A stretch of DNA of 14,485 nt from Thermoleophilia bacterium. GTDB taxonomy: Bacteria; Actinomycetota; Thermoleophilia; Gaiellales; SKUG01. This document shows, piece after piece, positions 1-6,181 of the stretch; the stretch's first letter is position 1; the number at the start of each line of letters is the position of its first letter. A program made the position numbers and the translations under genes. Below the pieces are notes generated by a model. It saw only the letters and a list, made by a program, of their open reading frames with translations. It was not told where the DNA came from and did not search any database. Location: the NCBI GenBank assembly GCA_020438525.1, contig JAGQUL010000010.1, forward strand, positions 1 to 14,485, in the 5' to 3' direction.

Positions 1-51
1 GCGCGGGTTACGTACATACGTCTCGCGCGCGGCGCCCGGGAGCGGTCGGGA

Positions 52-130
52 ATCGCGCGGCGGTCGGCGGAGATCGCGCGTCGGTCGGCGTGGCGCGGGC
101 GTGGAGCGGGCGTGGCGTGGGCGTGGAGCG
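52..130. repeat. GC-rich imperfect tandem repeats upstream of the first gene
   Basis: Two adjacent 21-bp units (52-72 and 73-93) match at 18 of 21 positions. Just after them the 12-mer GGGCGTGGAGCG occurs at 97-108 and again at 119-130, a period of 22 bp. A GCAT-rich palindrome (ATGCATGCAT, 134-143) follows. Open frames across this stretch on either strand encode only repeat-like Arg/Pro/Thr-rich peptides, so I do not call a gene in 1-212. The repeats may be simple slippage products in very GC-rich DNA. Confidence 0.6.
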
Positions 131-168
131 CGCATGCATGCATAGAACTTGGGCACGCGGGCACATTC

Positions 169-191
169 GCAGGTAGCCCATCGCTACCTGC
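169..191. promoter_or_regulatory. Perfect 9-bp inverted repeat (hairpin or operator) before the 213 gene
   Basis: GCAGGTAGC (169-177) and GCTACCTGC (183-191) are perfect inverted repeats around a 5-nt loop, CCATC. The element ends 21 nt before the ATG at 213 and just upstream of its G-rich ribosome-binding site. No T-run follows, so a Rho-independent terminator is unlikely. It could be a repressor dyad or a hairpin in the 5' leader. The symmetry is seen directly; the function is inference. Confidence 0.5.
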
Positions 192-212
192 ACCATCTCC
201 CGGGGGATCCGC

Positions 213-632
213 ATGAGCCCAGACGCCGCATCGACCCGAACGCGAACATCTGGTTCGACCCGAACGCGAACATCCGGTGCCTCCCGCGCGAGCGGGCGAC
301 GCGTGGTGCGCGTGCACGCGACCGAGCGCAGCACGGACCAGGAGATGTTCGCGCCCTACGCCGAGACGATGGCGATGCTCGTGGCGCTCGTTGCGCTCGT
401 GGCGGCCGCGTGGGTGGTCTCGGCACCGGGCGATGCAGCCGACCTGCCACCAGCGGATTCGGCGGTCGGAGCCGGCACGGCACCCGTCGTCTACTCGGTC
501 AATCGCACGCCCGATTCGACCAGCGACGTGCTCTGGGCCGATCCGTTCGACGCGCCCGTGGCCACCGCGGTCACCGTGGTCTTCCCCACCGAGCCCGCGG
601 ACGCCGAGCCCGCCGGCCCGCCGCTCGCCTGA
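213..632 (+). CDS. Small single-pass membrane protein of unknown function
   Basis: I do not recognise this 139-residue protein. It has a basic Ser/Thr/Arg-rich N-terminus (residues 1-44), one hydrophobic segment (about 53-72), and an acidic Pro/Ala-rich tail of about 65 residues. The charge pattern predicts the N-terminus inside and the tail outside. Third codon positions are strongly G/C from residue 45 on, which supports real coding. The ATG at 213 is preceded by a G-run (202-206) at a normal spacing. An alternative ATG at 345 would give about 95 residues and drop the repeat-containing head, but AGGAG directly abuts it, which is too close. Residues 7-22 contain an 8-residue unit, STRTRTSG, twice, encoded by a 24-bp tandem repeat. 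It lies about 200 bp upstream of flgB on the same strand, so a surface or flagellar link is possible but unproven. Confidence 0.5.
   Translation: MSPDAASTRTRTSGSTRTRTSGASRASGRRVVRVHATERSTDQEMFAPYAETMAMLVALVALVAAAWVVSAPGDAADLPPADSAVGAGTAPVVYSVNRTPDSTSDVLWADPFDAPVATAVTVVFPTEPADAEPAGPPLA
231..278. repeat. 24-bp tandem duplication inside the 213 gene
   Basis: Units 231-254 and 255-278 are directly adjacent and differ at one position (23 of 24 identical). The 24-bp length keeps the reading frame and duplicates eight residues, STRTRTSG. Near-identity suggests a recent slippage event. Confidence 0.85.
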
Positions 633-661
633 GCGCATCCCGACCGAGTTTCGCATGACAC

Positions 662-676
662 GGTCGGATTCCGACC
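662..676. promoter_or_regulatory. Perfect 7-bp dyad upstream of flgB
   Basis: GGTCGGA (662-668) and TCCGACC (670-676) are perfect inverted repeats with a single T at the centre. The dyad sits between the 213 gene and flgB, about 45 bp upstream of the predicted -35 box. Its position and symmetry suit a transcription-factor site, but it is too compact for a stable RNA hairpin. A CACGTG hexamer follows at 679-684. Confidence 0.4.
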
Positions 677-722
677 ACCACGTGCGAATCCTGCCCGGCG
701 AACGCACCGCCGCGACTGCCCC

Positions 723-751
723 TTGCCAGATCACGTGATCCGTCGTACAAC
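723..751 (+). promoter_or_regulatory. Sigma70-type promoter for the flgB operon with a palindrome in its spacer
   Basis: TTGCCA (723-728) matches the -35 consensus at 5 of 6 positions. TACAAC (746-751) matches the -10 at 4 of 6. The spacer is exactly 17 bp. Within it, 729-740 is a perfect 12-bp palindrome, GATCACGTGATC, with a CACGTG core. A start site near 757-759 would leave a leader of about 75 nt before flgB. A regulator on the palindrome would occlude RNA polymerase. No FliA-type (TAAA/GCCGATAA) site is seen here. Sequence matches are direct; promoter activity is inference. Confidence 0.5.
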
Positions 752-833
752 GGAGCCGTGGGACCACGAGTCCGCGCCTCCCCTGGCACCGAGCGGACGC
801 CCCCCACCAACCCCCGAAAGGCCCCTACTCCCC

Positions 834-1265
834 ATGTTCTCCACCGACGGCATTCTGGGTCGCGACCACGCGATCGTCGTTGCGGCGCTCGACGGCCTGG
901 CCATGCGCCAGCAGCTGCATGCGCAGAACCTGGCGAACATCGACACCAAGGGCTATCGCGCCAAGACCGTCGACTTCGAGCGGGTGCTCGGCGCGGCGAT
1001 GGGCGGCGAGGATCCGGGCGTTCGCTTCCACGACCCCTTCGGCGCCGGCTCGGCGTTCCACTCGGGCGTGTCGGCAGCGAAGGAAGGCGGATCGCTCTCC
1101 AGCGCGTTCGCCGCGCAGGATCGCGCCGGATCGCCCGGCGTGGACCGCACCGAGGAGGTGAGCGCGATGATGAACGACAACGTCCGGTTCCGCGTGCTCA
1201 CGCAGCAGGCCACGAACCAGATCAGCGCCGTTCGCAGCGTGATCGCCGAGATGGGCCGAGGCTAG
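834..1265 (+). CDS. flgB: Flagellar basal-body proximal rod protein FlgB
   Basis: FlgB is a building block of the proximal rod, exported by the flagellar type III system and assembled above the MS ring. The 143-residue length is normal for the family. The rod-family N-terminal signature is clear at residues 29-48 (HAQNLANIDTKGYRAKTVDF), and the C-terminal helix (about 110-140) has the expected NDNVRFRVLTQQ and ISAVRSVI pattern. I start at the ATG at 834 because the family motif lies at the usual distance from it and a weak GAAAGG ribosome site lies at 816-821. In-frame upstream codons would add a low-complexity head. It is the first gene of the flgB-flgC-fliE run, and flgC begins 14 nt after its stop. 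Confidence 0.93.
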   Translation: MFSTDGILGRDHAIVVAALDGLAMRQQLHAQNLANIDTKGYRAKTVDFERVLGAAMGGEDPGVRFHDPFGAGSAFHSGVSAAKEGGSLSSAFAAQDRAGSPGVDRTEEVSAMMNDNVRFRVLTQQATNQISAVRSVIAEMGRG

Positions 1266-1279
1266 GAGGCAGCTGAACC

Positions 1280-1684
1280 ATGGGCATCTTCGACGGCATC
1301 AACGTTGCAGAAGGCGCGATGGCGGTGCACCGCTTCCGCTCCGAGATCGCGGCGCAGAACATCGCGAACATCTACACCCCCGGCTACCAGCGCCAGGAGG
1401 TCGACCTGCGCGCCACGCACTTCCAGGCCGCGCTCGAAGGGGCTGGCAACGCGGGCTCCGCGAAGGGTGCCAACTCGCTCGGCGGGCTCGATGCCGCCGA
1501 GGGCGCGGTCGAGGTCTCACGCGTCAGGCACGTCGCGAGCGGCGAGTACGACGAGCGCCAGCGCGCGCTGATGGCGACCACCGACATGATGCAGGCCAAG
1601 AGCGCGTTCGAGCTGAACGTGAAGGCGGCGACCCTGCTCAAGTCGATGGCGCTCAGCTCGCTCGAAATCGGACGAGGTAGCTGA
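1280..1684 (+). CDS. flgC: Flagellar basal-body proximal rod protein FlgC
   Basis: FlgC is the second proximal rod subunit, working next to FlgB. The 134 residues match the usual size. The rod signature is at residues 22-41 (EIAAQNIANIYTPGYQRQEV); the usual N/T before TPGY is Y here. The C-terminal helix (about 105-131), with SAFELNVKAATLLKSM, is typical of the family. A perfect AGGAGG (1264-1269) overlaps the flgB stop codon and sits 10 nt before the ATG, so initiation should be strong and coupled to flgB. fliE starts 2 nt downstream. Confidence 0.95.
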   Translation: MGIFDGINVAEGAMAVHRFRSEIAAQNIANIYTPGYQRQEVDLRATHFQAALEGAGNAGSAKGANSLGGLDAAEGAVEVSRVRHVASGEYDERQRALMATTDMMQAKSAFELNVKAATLLKSMALSSLEIGRGS

Positions 1685-1686
1685 TC

Positions 1687-2160
1687 ATGACGTCGATCGG
1701 AAGCATGGGAATCCCCGGCGGCGGCGCCGGCGGCATCGGCGGCATCGGCAGCATCCACGGCAGCCCCGGCGCGGGCGGCAATCCGCTTGGTGGACTCGCC
1801 GACCAGACCGGTCTCAACGGCTCGCTCTCGGGCCTCGGCGACATGGGCCTCGGCAGCGGCAGCGCCGACGGCGGCATGGGCAACGGCGCTGCGGCGGGCA
1901 TCGCGCCGACGAACGCCGCGACCAGCTCGCAGGGCGAATCCTTCGGCAACACGCTGCGCTCGATGGTGATCGAGAACCCCAGCGCGGCCAAGGCGCAGGC
2001 GAACACCCTCGCCGCACGCTTCGCCGCCGGTGACACCTCGATCGATCCGCACCAGGTCGCGCTCGCGAGCGCCAAGGCCGGCGTGGAGATCCAGATGGCG
2101 ACCCGCACGATCTCGTCCGCGGTCAGCTCGGTGCGAACGCTCTTCCAGATGCAGATCTGA
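1687..2160 (+). CDS. fliE: Flagellar hook-basal body complex protein FliE with a glycine-rich head
   Basis: FliE is thought to join the rod to the MS ring. The C-terminal part, about residues 85-157, carries the family pattern: an SFGNTLRSM helix, a conserved FAAG turn, then DPHQVALASAKAGVEIQMATRT-type helices ending in FQMQI, where most members have M-Q-V/I. The protein is 157 residues against roughly 100 for typical FliE. The extra length is a head (residues 1-80) made largely of Gly, Ser, Met and Ala with repeated GGIG/GLG units and no predicted fold. The start ATG lies 2 nt after the flgC stop, with GAGG nine nt upstream. The role of the head is unknown; it may be a flexible export leader. 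Confidence 0.88.
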   Translation: MTSIGSMGIPGGGAGGIGGIGSIHGSPGAGGNPLGGLADQTGLNGSLSGLGDMGLGSGSADGGMGNGAAAGIAPTNAATSSQGESFGNTLRSMVIENPSAAKAQANTLAARFAAGDTSIDPHQVALASAKAGVEIQMATRTISSAVSSVRTLFQMQI

Positions 2161-2481
2161 TCTCCGGGAACGCCCGGCGCCGCCCGCCCTCCCCCGAGCG
2201 CGCGGCGCCGATCACGGCACCCGTCCGGCGCCACGCGCGACGCCGATCACGGCACACGCCGGCGCAATGAGCGGCACCGATCGCGGCACCCGTCCGGCTG
2301 CAACGCACGCCCGCACGCTCCGGATCGACCCACCAACGAATTTGCATATGGACAAAAACGCAAGAACGTTGTTCCATGAAAGGGAAGTGTCCACTAGTGG
2401 CGCTTCACGGCGGCGCTCCCCGGCACCGCCACCCCCACGACAGATCGAGTTCCACCCCACCTCCCCACGAGGCCCCCACGG
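2161..2481. other. 321-bp gap between fliE and fliF
   Basis: I see no gene here. The left part holds three spaced direct repeats (2208-2298). The right part holds an island clearly richer in A/T than its surroundings (about 2336-2390), ending in a perfect 10-bp palindrome, CCACTAGTGG (2391-2400). This is the only long gap within the plus-strand run and probably carries the control region for fliF-fliG-fliH. I cannot name a convincing -35/-10 pair: TTGCAT at 2342-2347 has no good -10 partner. Short open frames across the gap are arginine/proline-rich and lack a ribosome site. Confidence 0.55.
2208..2298. repeat. Three spaced direct repeats, about 22 bp each
   Basis: The core reads CCGATCACGGCACCCGTCC followed by GGC. 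Copy 1 is at 2208-2229, copy 2 at 2243-2263 (one base shorter), and copy 3 at 2277-2298 with a G for the A at the eighth position. Starts are 35 and 34 bp apart, roughly three helical turns, so all three would lie on nearly the same face of the DNA. In copies 1 and 2 the core GCCG-ATCA-CGGC is itself a small dyad. The layout fits a multi-site operator or iteron-like array. Confidence 0.65.
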
Positions 2482-3957
2482 ATGAACGCGTACAACAATC
2501 TCCCGCTTCCGGCTCGCATCGCGATTCCCGCTGTGCTCGTGCTGCTGCTCGGCCTCATCCTCTGGATGACCGCCTTCCGCTCGCCTGCCCCCGTCGCGAT
2601 CCTCAAGACCAAGGACTACGACGTCTACGAGACCGCCCAGAAGCTGCTCGAGAACAAGGGCTTCTCACCCACCGAGGAAGCCGACGGCAAGCAGTTCGTG
2701 CTGCTCCTGCCGCCCGGCGACCAGGTGACCGACGCCTCGACCGTGCTCGCACAGTCCGGGATCAAGGACCGCACCGGCATGGCCGCCACGATCGAGTGCC
2801 CCGCGCCTCCCGGCTTCACCGGCACGAAGGCCGCCAACGAGCGCGCCAACAACTGCGAGGCAGCCAAGGCGGTCCAGGGCATGCTGCTCGCAGCCGGCGC
2901 CACCGCAGCGAACGTGCAGGTCTCCCAGGAGGAGAACGGCACGCTGCTCGGCCCCGAGAAGTCGATGAACGTCGTGGCACAGGTGTTCCTGCCACGATCC
3001 ATGCGCGACCGATGGGACGCAGAGCAGGCCGCCCGCGCGATCAGCCGGTCGGTCGGCACCTCGATCAACCGCGTGAGCATCACCGACAGCCAGCTGCAGA
3101 CGCTGTTCGACGGAAGCAGCAGCGCGGCGGCCGGAACCGGTACCTCCGGCACGTCGTCGCTCGCCCTTGGCTGCGACGACATCGCCGCCGCGACCGAGGT
3201 CGAGACCAAGCGTGCTGCGGTCCGCAACTGCTACGAGGCGACGATCGGCGAGAAGCTCACCCGGCTGCTCGGCGGCAGCGACCGCTTCGTGCTCACCGTC
3301 GAGCCGACGATCGACTCGAACTCGATCCAGACGACCCAGGTGCGCAACACCCAGGGGCCGGCGTCGAGCCGCAGCACGCAGAAGGGCTCCGGCCAGAGCA
3401 CCGAGGACGTCGACACCCCGCCCAACACCACCGAGCGCACGATCGTGAACCCGGCCGGCGACATCAAGTCGCTGCGGATCAGCGTCGTGCTCGACAAGAA
3501 CACGGTTCCCGCGGACAAGATCATCGCGGTCAAGCGCCTGCTCAGCACTCAGGTCGAGCCGAAGCGCGGCGATCCGGCTCCGGTCGTGTCGACCGCAGTG
3601 TTCGAGCCCGGCGACGGCGAGGCCCCGCAGACCGAGCTGAAGCAGATCCAGGACCAGGCCAAGGCCGGCTCCAGCGAGGACCTGCCCGACGTGATCCCGG
3701 TCGGCGACCCGACCACCAGGACCCCGACCTGGATGTACGCGCTGCTCGGCACGCTCGTCGCAGGCATCCTGGCGGCGGTCGGCATCCTCTGGCACCGCTC
3801 GAGCAAGATGGCAGCGGAGCGCAAGCGAATGGAAGAGGCCTTCAACCAGGAGCAGCGGCTGTTCGAGAACTTCGCGCAGCAGAACGCTGACCAGCTCGCG
3901 CAGGACCTCGAGGCCGCGTTCGGAGCCCCGAGCGCCCCCGAGCGCAACTTCGGATGA
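2482..3957 (+). CDS. fliF: Flagellar MS-ring protein FliF
   Basis: FliF forms the MS ring in the inner membrane, houses the export gate and anchors FliG. At 491 residues it is a little short for the family. Visible parts in order are: transmembrane helix 1 (about 12-32); a ring-building domain with the YETAQKLLENKGF and LAQSGI pattern (about 47-95); a second with VVAQVFLP and ISRSVG--INRVSITDS (about 125-205); a third starting at YEATIGEKLTRLLGG (about 251-290) and resuming after a Ser/Thr-rich loop at 325-375; transmembrane helix 2 (about 416-437); and a charged cytoplasmic tail (449-480) where FliG binds. Four cysteines (106, 125, 231, 250) lie in the periplasmic part, which is unusual. The start has CGAGG nine nt upstream. 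It is divergent but complete. Confidence 0.9.
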   Translation: MNAYNNLPLPARIAIPAVLVLLLGLILWMTAFRSPAPVAILKTKDYDVYETAQKLLENKGFSPTEEADGKQFVLLLPPGDQVTDASTVLAQSGIKDRTGMAATIECPAPPGFTGTKAANERANNCEAAKAVQGMLLAAGATAANVQVSQEENGTLLGPEKSMNVVAQVFLPRSMRDRWDAEQAARAISRSVGTSINRVSITDSQLQTLFDGSSSAAAGTGTSGTSSLALGCDDIAAATEVETKRAAVRNCYEATIGEKLTRLLGGSDRFVLTVEPTIDSNSIQTTQVRNTQGPASSRSTQKGSGQSTEDVDTPPNTTERTIVNPAGDIKSLRISVVLDKNTVPADKIIAVKRLLSTQVEPKRGDPAPVVSTAVFEPGDGEAPQTELKQIQDQAKAGSSEDLPDVIPVGDPTTRTPTWMYALLGTLVAGILAAVGILWHRSSKMAAERKRMEEAFNQEQRLFENFAQQNADQLAQDLEAAFGAPSAPERNFG

Positions 3958-3982
3958 CGACGACGACCAGCGACACGCGACC

Positions 3983-4750
3983 ATGACCGACGACTCCCCC
4001 ACTCCAGACGCAGAAGCCGGCACCACCGTCGAAGGCGGCGGTCCGGGCGTGACCGAGGATCCGGCGATGGCAGCCGTGCGCGCGGCCGCCGCCAAGCTCG
4101 AGATGCTGAGCGACGAGACGCGCGAGATGGTGCTGTCGAAGATGGATCCGGCGCGAGCCGAGCGCATCCGCGACTACCTCGCATCGATGCCGGACCGCCC
4201 GCACGGGCAGTTCTCGATGGACGTCGCGGAGCGACGCAAGCTGCTGCACGAGACCGCGAACAGCCTGTCGGCGCGACGCACGGCCGACGCGGATGCGGAG
4301 GTGCGCGAGCTGGCACGCGAGGCAGCGCACCGGTCGCCGTCGAACGCGAACCAGGGCTCCCCGATGGGCGTGTCACCCACGCTGGGTGGAGCACCGCCGA
4401 TGGGCGTGGCCCCGAACGCACCGGCCGTGGATCCGCTCGACCGCCTGCGCGAGCTGCACCCGGCTGCGATCGCGCGGGCGATGCAGGGCGAGCGCGCGGA
4501 GGCCTGGGCGATCGTGCTCGGGCGCCTCGACGACAACGCCAGGGCGGCGCTGCAGCTGTACCTCGATGCGTCGGCGCGGGCCGCGATCGAGGACGCCCGC
4601 GTGCGACAGGAGGAGCTCGCGAAGAACTCCCCTGCGCTGCTTGCAACGGTCGTGGCCGCGATTGCACGGACCGTCGTGCCGCGTGCGATGCGCGAGCACC
4701 ACGCGCTGCTGAGCACGACGCCGCTGGCGTGGACGGGACAGTCTGCGTGA
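3983..4750 (+). CDS. fliG: FliG-like switch protein lacking the C-terminal torque domain
   Basis: FliG normally sits on the FliF tail and carries a C-terminal domain that meets MotA to produce torque. This 255-residue protein is shorter than the usual 330 or so. Residues 26-68 resemble the N-terminal domain (a helix, then EMVLSKMDPARAERIRDYL). A Pro/Gly/Met-rich linker follows (about 117-148). Residues 150-235 resemble the middle domain (DPLDRLRELHPAAIARAMQ, AIVLGRLDDNARAAL, then PALLATVVAAIARTVVPR). The EHPQ motif used for FliM binding reads ERAE (170-173). The sequence stops about 20 residues after the middle domain, so the torque domain is absent. It starts 25 nt after fliF with no clear ribosome site. 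Position between fliF and fliH supports the call. Confidence 0.75.
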   Translation: MTDDSPTPDAEAGTTVEGGGPGVTEDPAMAAVRAAAAKLEMLSDETREMVLSKMDPARAERIRDYLASMPDRPHGQFSMDVAERRKLLHETANSLSARRTADADAEVRELAREAAHRSPSNANQGSPMGVSPTLGGAPPMGVAPNAPAVDPLDRLRELHPAAIARAMQGERAEAWAIVLGRLDDNARAALQLYLDASARAAIEDARVRQEELAKNSPALLATVVAAIARTVVPRAMREHHALLSTTPLAWTGQSA

Positions 4751-4781
4751 TGACTGGACGACTGACGGGTACGGTGAACGC

Positions 4782-5492
4782 ATGGCGCGGGTGATCAAGG
4801 GCAACAGCTTGGACGACGGCCAGTTTCCGATGCCGCCGGATCCCCGTGGCGCGGGGCAGGCCGATCAGGAGCCGGATCCGGCTTTCGCAGGCGTGGAGCC
4901 GGCGGAGCTGCAGCACGCGCTCGGCGAGCTGCAGCAGATGGTCGGAATGATCAGCGGCATGCGCCCCGCGGTCCAGGAGCTGAGCGAGACGCTGCGCACC
5001 GGCGCGCGCGAGCAGGGCTATCAGGAAGGCATCGCACGAGCGCAGGCCGAGGTGCAGTCGCAGCTGATCGAGGTGATGACCGCACTCACCGCGGCGCAGC
5101 AGGAGCGGTTCCGGCTCGCGCAGCAGCACGAGGGCGCACTTGCCGACCTGGCCCTGCAGATCGCGCGCAAGGTGATCGGCGCGCACCTCGATGCCGACCC
5201 GACGCTCGTGTCCCGGATCGTGCAGCAGTCGATCGCGGAGCTGGAGCCGTCCACCTCGCTCGAGGTCCGCGTCAACCCCGGCGACCTGCGGGCCGTTGAG
5301 GAATCGCGGCGCGAGCTCGAGCGGCTCGTCCAGGGCGGCGGCCGCGTGGAGATCGTGGCCGACGACCGCGTCGACGTGGGCGGCGTGCTGCTCGTCTCGC
5401 CGGTCGGCGAGGTGGATGCGCGCATCGAGACGAAGCTTTCGGTGCTCGAGACCGCGTTCAAGGCGCAGCGACGCGCCCTGGTCGACGGCTGA
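4782..5492 (+). CDS. fliH: Flagellar export-apparatus regulator FliH
   Basis: FliH is the stator-like partner of the export ATPase FliI. It holds FliI in the cytosol and links it to the C ring. The protein has 236 residues, the normal size. Residues 1-40 are Pro/Asp-rich and disordered. The family helix with GYQEGIARAQAEV lies at 79-91, within a long coiled coil (about 42-130). The C-terminal domain has ARKVIGAHLDADP (128-140), VRVNPGDLRAVEE (162-174) and GGVLLVSPVGEVDARIETKL (200-219), all typical. The gap from fliG is 31 nt. A 14-codon frame (4750-4794) overlaps both the fliG stop and the fliH start and might couple translation, because fliH itself lacks a clear ribosome site. Confidence 0.92.
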   Translation: MARVIKGNSLDDGQFPMPPDPRGAGQADQEPDPAFAGVEPAELQHALGELQQMVGMISGMRPAVQELSETLRTGAREQGYQEGIARAQAEVQSQLIEVMTALTAAQQERFRLAQQHEGALADLALQIARKVIGAHLDADPTLVSRIVQQSIAELEPSTSLEVRVNPGDLRAVEESRRELERLVQGGGRVEIVADDRVDVGGVLLVSPVGEVDARIETKLSVLETAFKAQRRALVDG

Positions 5493-5578
5493 TCGACGAT
5501 CCTGTCTGCCAGCGCTCCCGGAGCCCGGCGCGATCGTGCAGGTCCGCCCGTCCACCCCGCACTGACGCGCGTCGACGT

Positions 5579-6181
5579 TCAGCCAACCTGGCGCTGCTCG
5601 TGGTCGAGCAGCCAGCGCTTGCGTTCGACCCCGCCCAGGTAGCCGCCGAGCGCGCCGCCGGTGCGCAGCACGCGATGGCACGGGATCACGACAGGCACGG
5701 GGTTGGTGGCGCAGCCGGATCCGACGGCACGCACGGCGCTCGGTCGACCGGCCACCGCGGCGAGCTCGGCGTAGGTGCGCGTCTCCCCGATCGGGATCGC
5801 GCGCAGGTGCTCGAGCACCTCGAGACGAAACGGCCCCTTCGCGAGCCGCAGGTCGAGCGGCAGGTCGAATCCCGCTCGCGATCCGGCAAAGTACTCGTCG
5901 AGCTGCGCCCGTGCAGCGACGAGCACCGGCGTGCGCGCCGGAACGATACGCGCTCCGAGGACCGATGCGAGGTCGGCGAGCACGAGTTCGTGGTCCTCCA
6001 CGTCGAACGCGATCCGCACGATCGACTCGTGGATCGCCACCACGAGCAGCGGGCCGAGCGGCGTGTCGATGGTGTCGGTCGCGGCGTCGAGGAGCTGCTC
6101 AGCGAGCGCGGTGTTCGAGAACCCTTCGTGCGCGGCGTCGAGCAGCGCGTCCCAGTCGGGCGTGGTCGCGGGCGTGGTCAC
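5579..6181 (-). CDS. ogt: Methylated-DNA-[protein]-cysteine S-methyltransferase (Ogt/MGMT type)
   Basis: This is a suicide repair enzyme that moves alkyl groups from O6-alkylguanine (and O4-alkylthymine) in DNA to its own cysteine. The active-site motif is IPCHRV with Cys168. The arginine finger region GRPSAVRAVGSGCATNP (145-161) precedes it, and the GGYLGGVERKRWLL C-terminus (179-192) is typical. The 200 residues are slightly long because of an extra N-terminal helix region of about 35 residues. The start is GTG at 6181, overlapping the sigma-factor stop as GTGA, with a perfect GGAGG (6193-6189) seven nt before it. Translation should be coupled to the sigma gene. It is convergent with fliH, and no strong terminator is visible in the 86-bp gap. 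Confidence 0.93.
   Translation of the reverse strand: MTTPATTPDWDALLDAAHEGFSNTALAEQLLDAATDTIDTPLGPLLVVAIHESIVRIAFDVEDHELVLADLASVLGARIVPARTPVLVAARAQLDEYFAGSRAGFDLPLDLRLAKGPFRLEVLEHLRAIPIGETRTYAELAAVAGRPSAVRAVGSGCATNPVPVVIPCHRVLRTGGALGGYLGGVERKRWLLDHEQRQVG

Noticed and set aside
723..833. Upstream in-frame TTG start for FlgB
   Set aside because: The added residues are low-complexity and would overlap the best promoter; the family signature sits correctly relative to the ATG at 834.
2175..2210. Terminator hairpin after fliE
   Set aside because: The 7-bp arms are 22 nt apart, there is no T-tract, and the right arm pairs equally well with 2226-2232; it reflects GGCGCC-rich sequence.
2207..2214. 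FliA (sigma28) -10 box, because GCCGATCA resembles GCCGATAA
   Set aside because: No TAAA-like -35 lies about 15 bp upstream, and the same octamer is simply part of a direct repeat.
2208..2298. CRISPR array
   Set aside because: Only three imperfect copies with 12-14-nt gaps, far shorter than normal spacers, and no cas gene nearby.
2376..3890. A 504-codon open frame overlapping fliF in another frame
   Set aside because: Its translation is dominated by Arg, Ala, Pro, His and Gly, as expected for a shifted frame of high-GC DNA, while the fliF frame has clear domains and a ribosome site.
3549..5681. A 710-codon minus-strand open frame opposite fliF, fliG and fliH
   Set aside because: Composition is Arg/Ala/Ser-rich with no motif. 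It lies opposite well-supported genes in a genome where stop codons are rare in all frames.
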